Source: Strigamia acuminata (Eukaryota; Arthropoda; Chilopoda; Geophilomorpha; Linotaeniidae). Taken from it: a stretch of DNA of 60,000 nucleotides. Numbering within the stretch: the first letter of the stretch is position 1; the number at the start of each line of letters is the position of its first letter. Where the stretch lies: contig OX442318.1 of NCBI GenBank assembly GCA_949358305.1, positions 12,198,517 through 12,258,516 of the forward strand, given 5' to 3'. A model generated the notes under the pieces. That model worked only from the letters and a program-made list of their open reading frames with translations. It made no database searches and was not told the origin of the DNA. A program made the translations under genes and the position numbers. Below are positions 56,998 to 60,000 of the stretch, piece after piece.

Positions 56998-57384
56998 TGT
57001 TTATGAATACTTAATGTTGTTTATTCGTTGTGAATTGATAATTTTCATTAGATGTTGAATAAAAAGAGATTTTTCTTTGTGTTTCACTCGTAATCATATC
57101 TCTTGTTAAAATGTAGTTCATGTCAAAGTACATTTGCATTTTGAATATTATAATATGGAAGAATATTAGAATTGTCTATTGAATTGTTAAAATAATTTTG
57201 ATATTTATGGCAAATTGGTAAATCCCATGGAATTAATTCGGGGATTCCCATGAAAATAAATCGGTGAATTATGAAAATAATAATTAAAAATGAAAGTTAA
57301 GAACTTTTTGTAATAATAAAACATTTGTTTTATAAAAGCTCTGTCTGTGCGTCTTTTGTTCGATTTGTTTGATCGTCAAAAAAA

Positions 57385-57460
57385 TTCATTAGCTGCTTTC
57401 AAAAACTATAATATTTCGTGTTTTATTTCAATTGTAAAAGAAAAATGACATCATACCTCT
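57385..57460. repeat. Fragment of GCATTCAAAAA MITE
   Basis: TTAGCTGCTTTCAAAAACTA with AATATTTCGTGTTTTATTTC and AAAATGACATCAT matches one end of the 16092 family. No second terminus is obvious. Confidence 0.6.
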
Positions 57461-57645
57461 TTAAACCCAGCAATTGATTAACTCTGGGTGTGTCTTATCG
57501 TGCGCTACTGTATTAGGAATTAACAAAATGGTTATAATATTTCTGGATATTTTATTTTTGTAAACTATTTTAACGGTTAAGTGAATAATCATTACAATAT
57601 TTATTTCAGATAGTGTTGTATTAAAAACAAAAAGAAATGAACGAG

Positions 57646-57862
57646 CATGACCTACTACGCTATTTGACCCAAAATTCCATTTCCGGCCACCAATTGTGTT
57701 AGAAATAAGTTGATAATACTCTGTAATAGCTGCGGTCGTAATTGTGCATCTTCATTCTTGAATAAATCTAATAAATGTATGAATTTTTCAGGAAAGTATT
57801 AATGATAATCGTCGTCGTGATTATGATTACGTATGATTACATATGTTGCAGTGGCCGGGTAT
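57646..57862 (+). pseudogene. Truncated 5' copy of an array gene (after gene C)
   Basis: The paralogue of 48215-48430. CGAGCATGACCTACTACGCT is joined to the intron-1 text TTTGACCCAAAATTCCATTT, followed by decayed membrane-helix codons. It proves that the broken copy existed before the B and C units separated. Confidence 0.65.
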
Positions 57863-57888
57863 TGGACACACAAGTACCACACAGCTAT

Positions 57889-58216
57889 GGGGTCGTCCAT
57901 AAATTACGTAACGCTGATTTTTCGATTTTTAGACCCCCTCCCCCCCACTTGTAACAAGGTCTTAACAAATCCACAAACCCCCCCTAGAATATTACGTAAC
58001 AAAACTCACCACCCCCCCCCCAAAAAAAAAAATTTTGATACATGCTTATAATACAAAAATTTCCAAAAATTTTCAAAAATTTTCAAAAATGTTAAAAAAA
58101 ATTTTGTTACGTAACATTTTTTAGAACCCCCCCCCCTCCCCGTCGTAACAACCCGTAACAAAATTTGAAACCCCCTCTCCCCCACTCCAGGCGTTACGTA
58201 ATTTATGGACGGCCCC
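57889..58216. mobile_element. GGGG-ended MITE with TAT TSD, copy 2
   Basis: The ends GGGGTCGTCCATAAATTACG and CGTAATTTATGGACGGCCCC are flanked by TAT at 57886-57888 and 58217-58219. The paralogous site near 49383 reads CAGCTATGTCC with a single TAT and no element, giving a direct empty-site proof of a 3-bp duplication. Confidence 0.92.
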
Positions 58217-58559
58217 TATGTCCTCTATCAATCCAATTCTTTTTGAAGGTGGCCTGACCGTGGAGATACTCTGGTTTGCTGTGTGCTGTTGTGTGTTCTT
58301 GTTCATTCTGATAAAGGCAGGAAATCCCCTATAGCTTTATACAATGGGGGTTATACTCTGGCCTACTATACGAGTGGCCTTTTTCCCATTGGCCGAGCCA
58401 TTCCACTTGTGTAATGATACAAAAAAGTAGACCAAACCACCAGAATTGCACTACATGTTTTGATATTGTAATCGAGAAAAAAATCCAAAACTGCTTTCCT
58501 GACAAAGCAACCAACAAACTTAACAAACATGTATGCTGGAAGAAAAACAGCATAAAATT

Positions 58560-59202
58560 TGTGACCAGTTGGCCACCCAGGGTGACTTGCATCACTGCCA
58601 CACACCGCCTTAAGGCCCCAAGGTCATCCCTTCTGTGGGTGGACTGACCTAGCCTGGGGGAGGAGGGAGCTGAGTGGTGTGGAGAGGAGAGAGTCAAGTG
58701 TGAGAGGTAAGAGAGAGAGGTTGTGTCTGTCTCTGGCTGCTAGTGGCCATGAGAGCGACGAGAGTCTCTCTCCGACCATGAGAGCAACGAGAGTCTCTCT
58801 CCGGCCGTGAGAGAAGAGGAGCTGTGACCATCGAGGAGACAAGACTTGTCCTGGGCTGTCGTGGACTCTGCACTCTTTGCCAAGCACCACAGCGAAGCTC
58901 AGTACTATGGCGGTCTCCTACTATGGCTGCGTGGGTCGTAGGTGAGTACGACATGAATGTTATGTTGAACCGCCCACGTCATGGGGCTCATGCCCTGTGT
59001 GTTACGGGTCGGTTGCCGGTGCGGTGTGCCTACTGGCACCCCCGTAACGGGTGACGGGATTCCCCATACCCCTGGCCTAGACAACACATATTAAAGGCCA
59101 ACAACCAATAATAGGGAGTCTTTGTCATTTATTCGTGTGTATGCGTCCTACACCAGGATAACCAGTCTCCGACTTAACTAAGCGAAGACCATACCAGTCA
59201 CA
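58560..59202. mobile_element. Putative solo LTR, 643 bp
   Basis: The insert TGTGACCAGTTGGCCACCCA ... ACCAGTCACA splits a sequence that is continuous at 53440 (CATAAAACTTTATT). The flanks AATT and AACT fit a slightly mutated 4-bp duplication. TG...CA ends, GC-rich content and internal GAGAGTCTCTCTCCG repeats fit an LTR. The internal region of the parent element is absent from the window. Confidence 0.5.
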
Positions 59203-59585
59203 AACTTTATTTTTGAACAAAAAGAACATTTCATTATAAAAAAAAACAAATAAATTTACACATTTTAATCATTAGAATAATCAAATAAATTTAAAAGAAA
59301 AAAAATATACGGAGCATTTTTTTTGGTGGTAGTACACAGTCCACAGTTAGGAGTAACGAGGTTGGGCCAATGGGAGAAAGGCCACTCTTATAGTGAGCCA
59401 GACTATAGATGACAGCCGCAACCAATCGCTGTGGACGCTCGCTACCCTCTTTCCGGTGCCCTTACAGGAGGTGGGCCCAGAGAGAAAACGACCCTTATAG
59501 ATTATAACACAGAAGGGAGTCACCTTCGAAATGTTTCCGAGGGCGATGCACAGCTTTCTGGGCACTGGAAAGATCCAGTGCTGGA

Positions 59586-59685
59586 CTGGCCCAGTGCAGG
59601 GGCGGATCTACATCAGGGCAAACAGGGTTTGAGCCCAGGGTCCCCAATGTCTAGGGGGGGCCCAAAACGGAAACTACTGTATATA
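59586..59685. mobile_element. hAT-like terminus fragment
   Basis: CAGTGCTGGACTGGCCCAGT is followed by GCAGGGGCGGATCTACATCA. Both phrases resemble termini of widespread hAT families, but no partner end is within the window. Confidence 0.4.
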
Positions 59686-59925
59686 CATATACAGGGTGGT
59701 CAGAAAGTCTGGTTCTACGTAAATAATTCCTAAACTGTGTTAGATGTTGATTCAGCAAAATTATTGTAAGGGTAGTATGTAGGGAGGAATCCAATTATGA
59801 CATCTAACTTGACCTCAGAGGTCACCTTCAAGGTCATCCATATTGTAACTCGAGAACCGTGACAGCTAGAGCAAAATAGTGAATTAGAAAGTTGTAGAGC
59901 ATCATCCAATTAGTCTAGAACTGCT
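59686..59925 (-). repeat. Dispersed repeat, GACCTTGAAG family, copy 3
   Basis: On the minus strand it matches 23690-23933, with GATGACCTTGAAGGTGACCT and GAGTTACAATATGG. Its outer end reads TATACAGGGTGGTCAGAAAG, the clearest terminus of the family in this window. Confidence 0.8.
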
Positions 59926-60000
59926 CTTAAAAAAAATATTTCTTACTGAAAAGTTTTGAGAAAAAAGGCCTGAAACATTAGTCTACTCTGCTTTGAAACC

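Noticed and set aside
1-60000. tRNA, rRNA or snRNA genes
   Set aside because: I looked for cloverleaf box A/B patterns and conserved rRNA stretches by eye and saw none. A covariance-model scan would be decisive.

Overview
The window is nuclear DNA from a metazoan, most likely an invertebrate. It is AT-rich and gene-poor, has GT-AG introns (many of 70-90 bp), AATAAA poly(A) signals, and is packed with decayed transposons. A C-type lectin, a four-pass membrane protein and FTP-type (fucolectin/tachylectin-4-like) lectins fit an arthropod or another lophotrochozoan/ecdysozoan invertebrate. I cannot name the species. No bacterial-type genes, rRNA, tRNA or CRISPR array was found.

Layout. Positions 1-40000 are essentially a gene desert made of MITEs (hAT-, pogo-, Tc1-, Harbinger-like), a 22-bp satellite, a 21-bp minisatellite, microsatellites, an R2-like LINE scrap and an LTR remnant with a tRNA-Pro-like primer site. 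Many insertions are nested, and several have readable target duplications. Positions 40057-43105 hold two intact, closely spaced cellular genes that I assembled from split exons: a secreted C-type lectin of 195 aa with QPD and WND motifs, and a 155-aa four-transmembrane MARVEL-like protein.

Positions 43200-59600 hold a tandem array of three intact genes for type II membrane FTP lectins. Each is 231 aa with identical exon lengths of 62, 197, 192 and 245 nt. Between them lie broken paralogue pieces (5' fragments, exon-1 echoes and exon-4-like relics). The unit carrying gene B and the unit carrying gene C are copies of each other, so each shows the empty site for insertions in the other. In the B unit these are a 942-bp putative solo LTR and a 3.7-kb Ty3/gypsy element. 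In the C unit they are a GGGG-ended MITE and a 643-bp putative solo LTR.

The gypsy element has LTRs that look identical, a 5-bp target duplication and one uninterrupted 1015-codon ORF coding Gag, protease, RNase H and integrase, but the reverse transcriptase polymerase domain is cleanly missing in frame. This non-autonomous element and the membrane-lectin array are the two most interesting objects here. How the genes work together is inference only: a soluble lectin and a family of membrane lectins side by side suggest a glycan-recognition (immune or cell-surface) neighbourhood.
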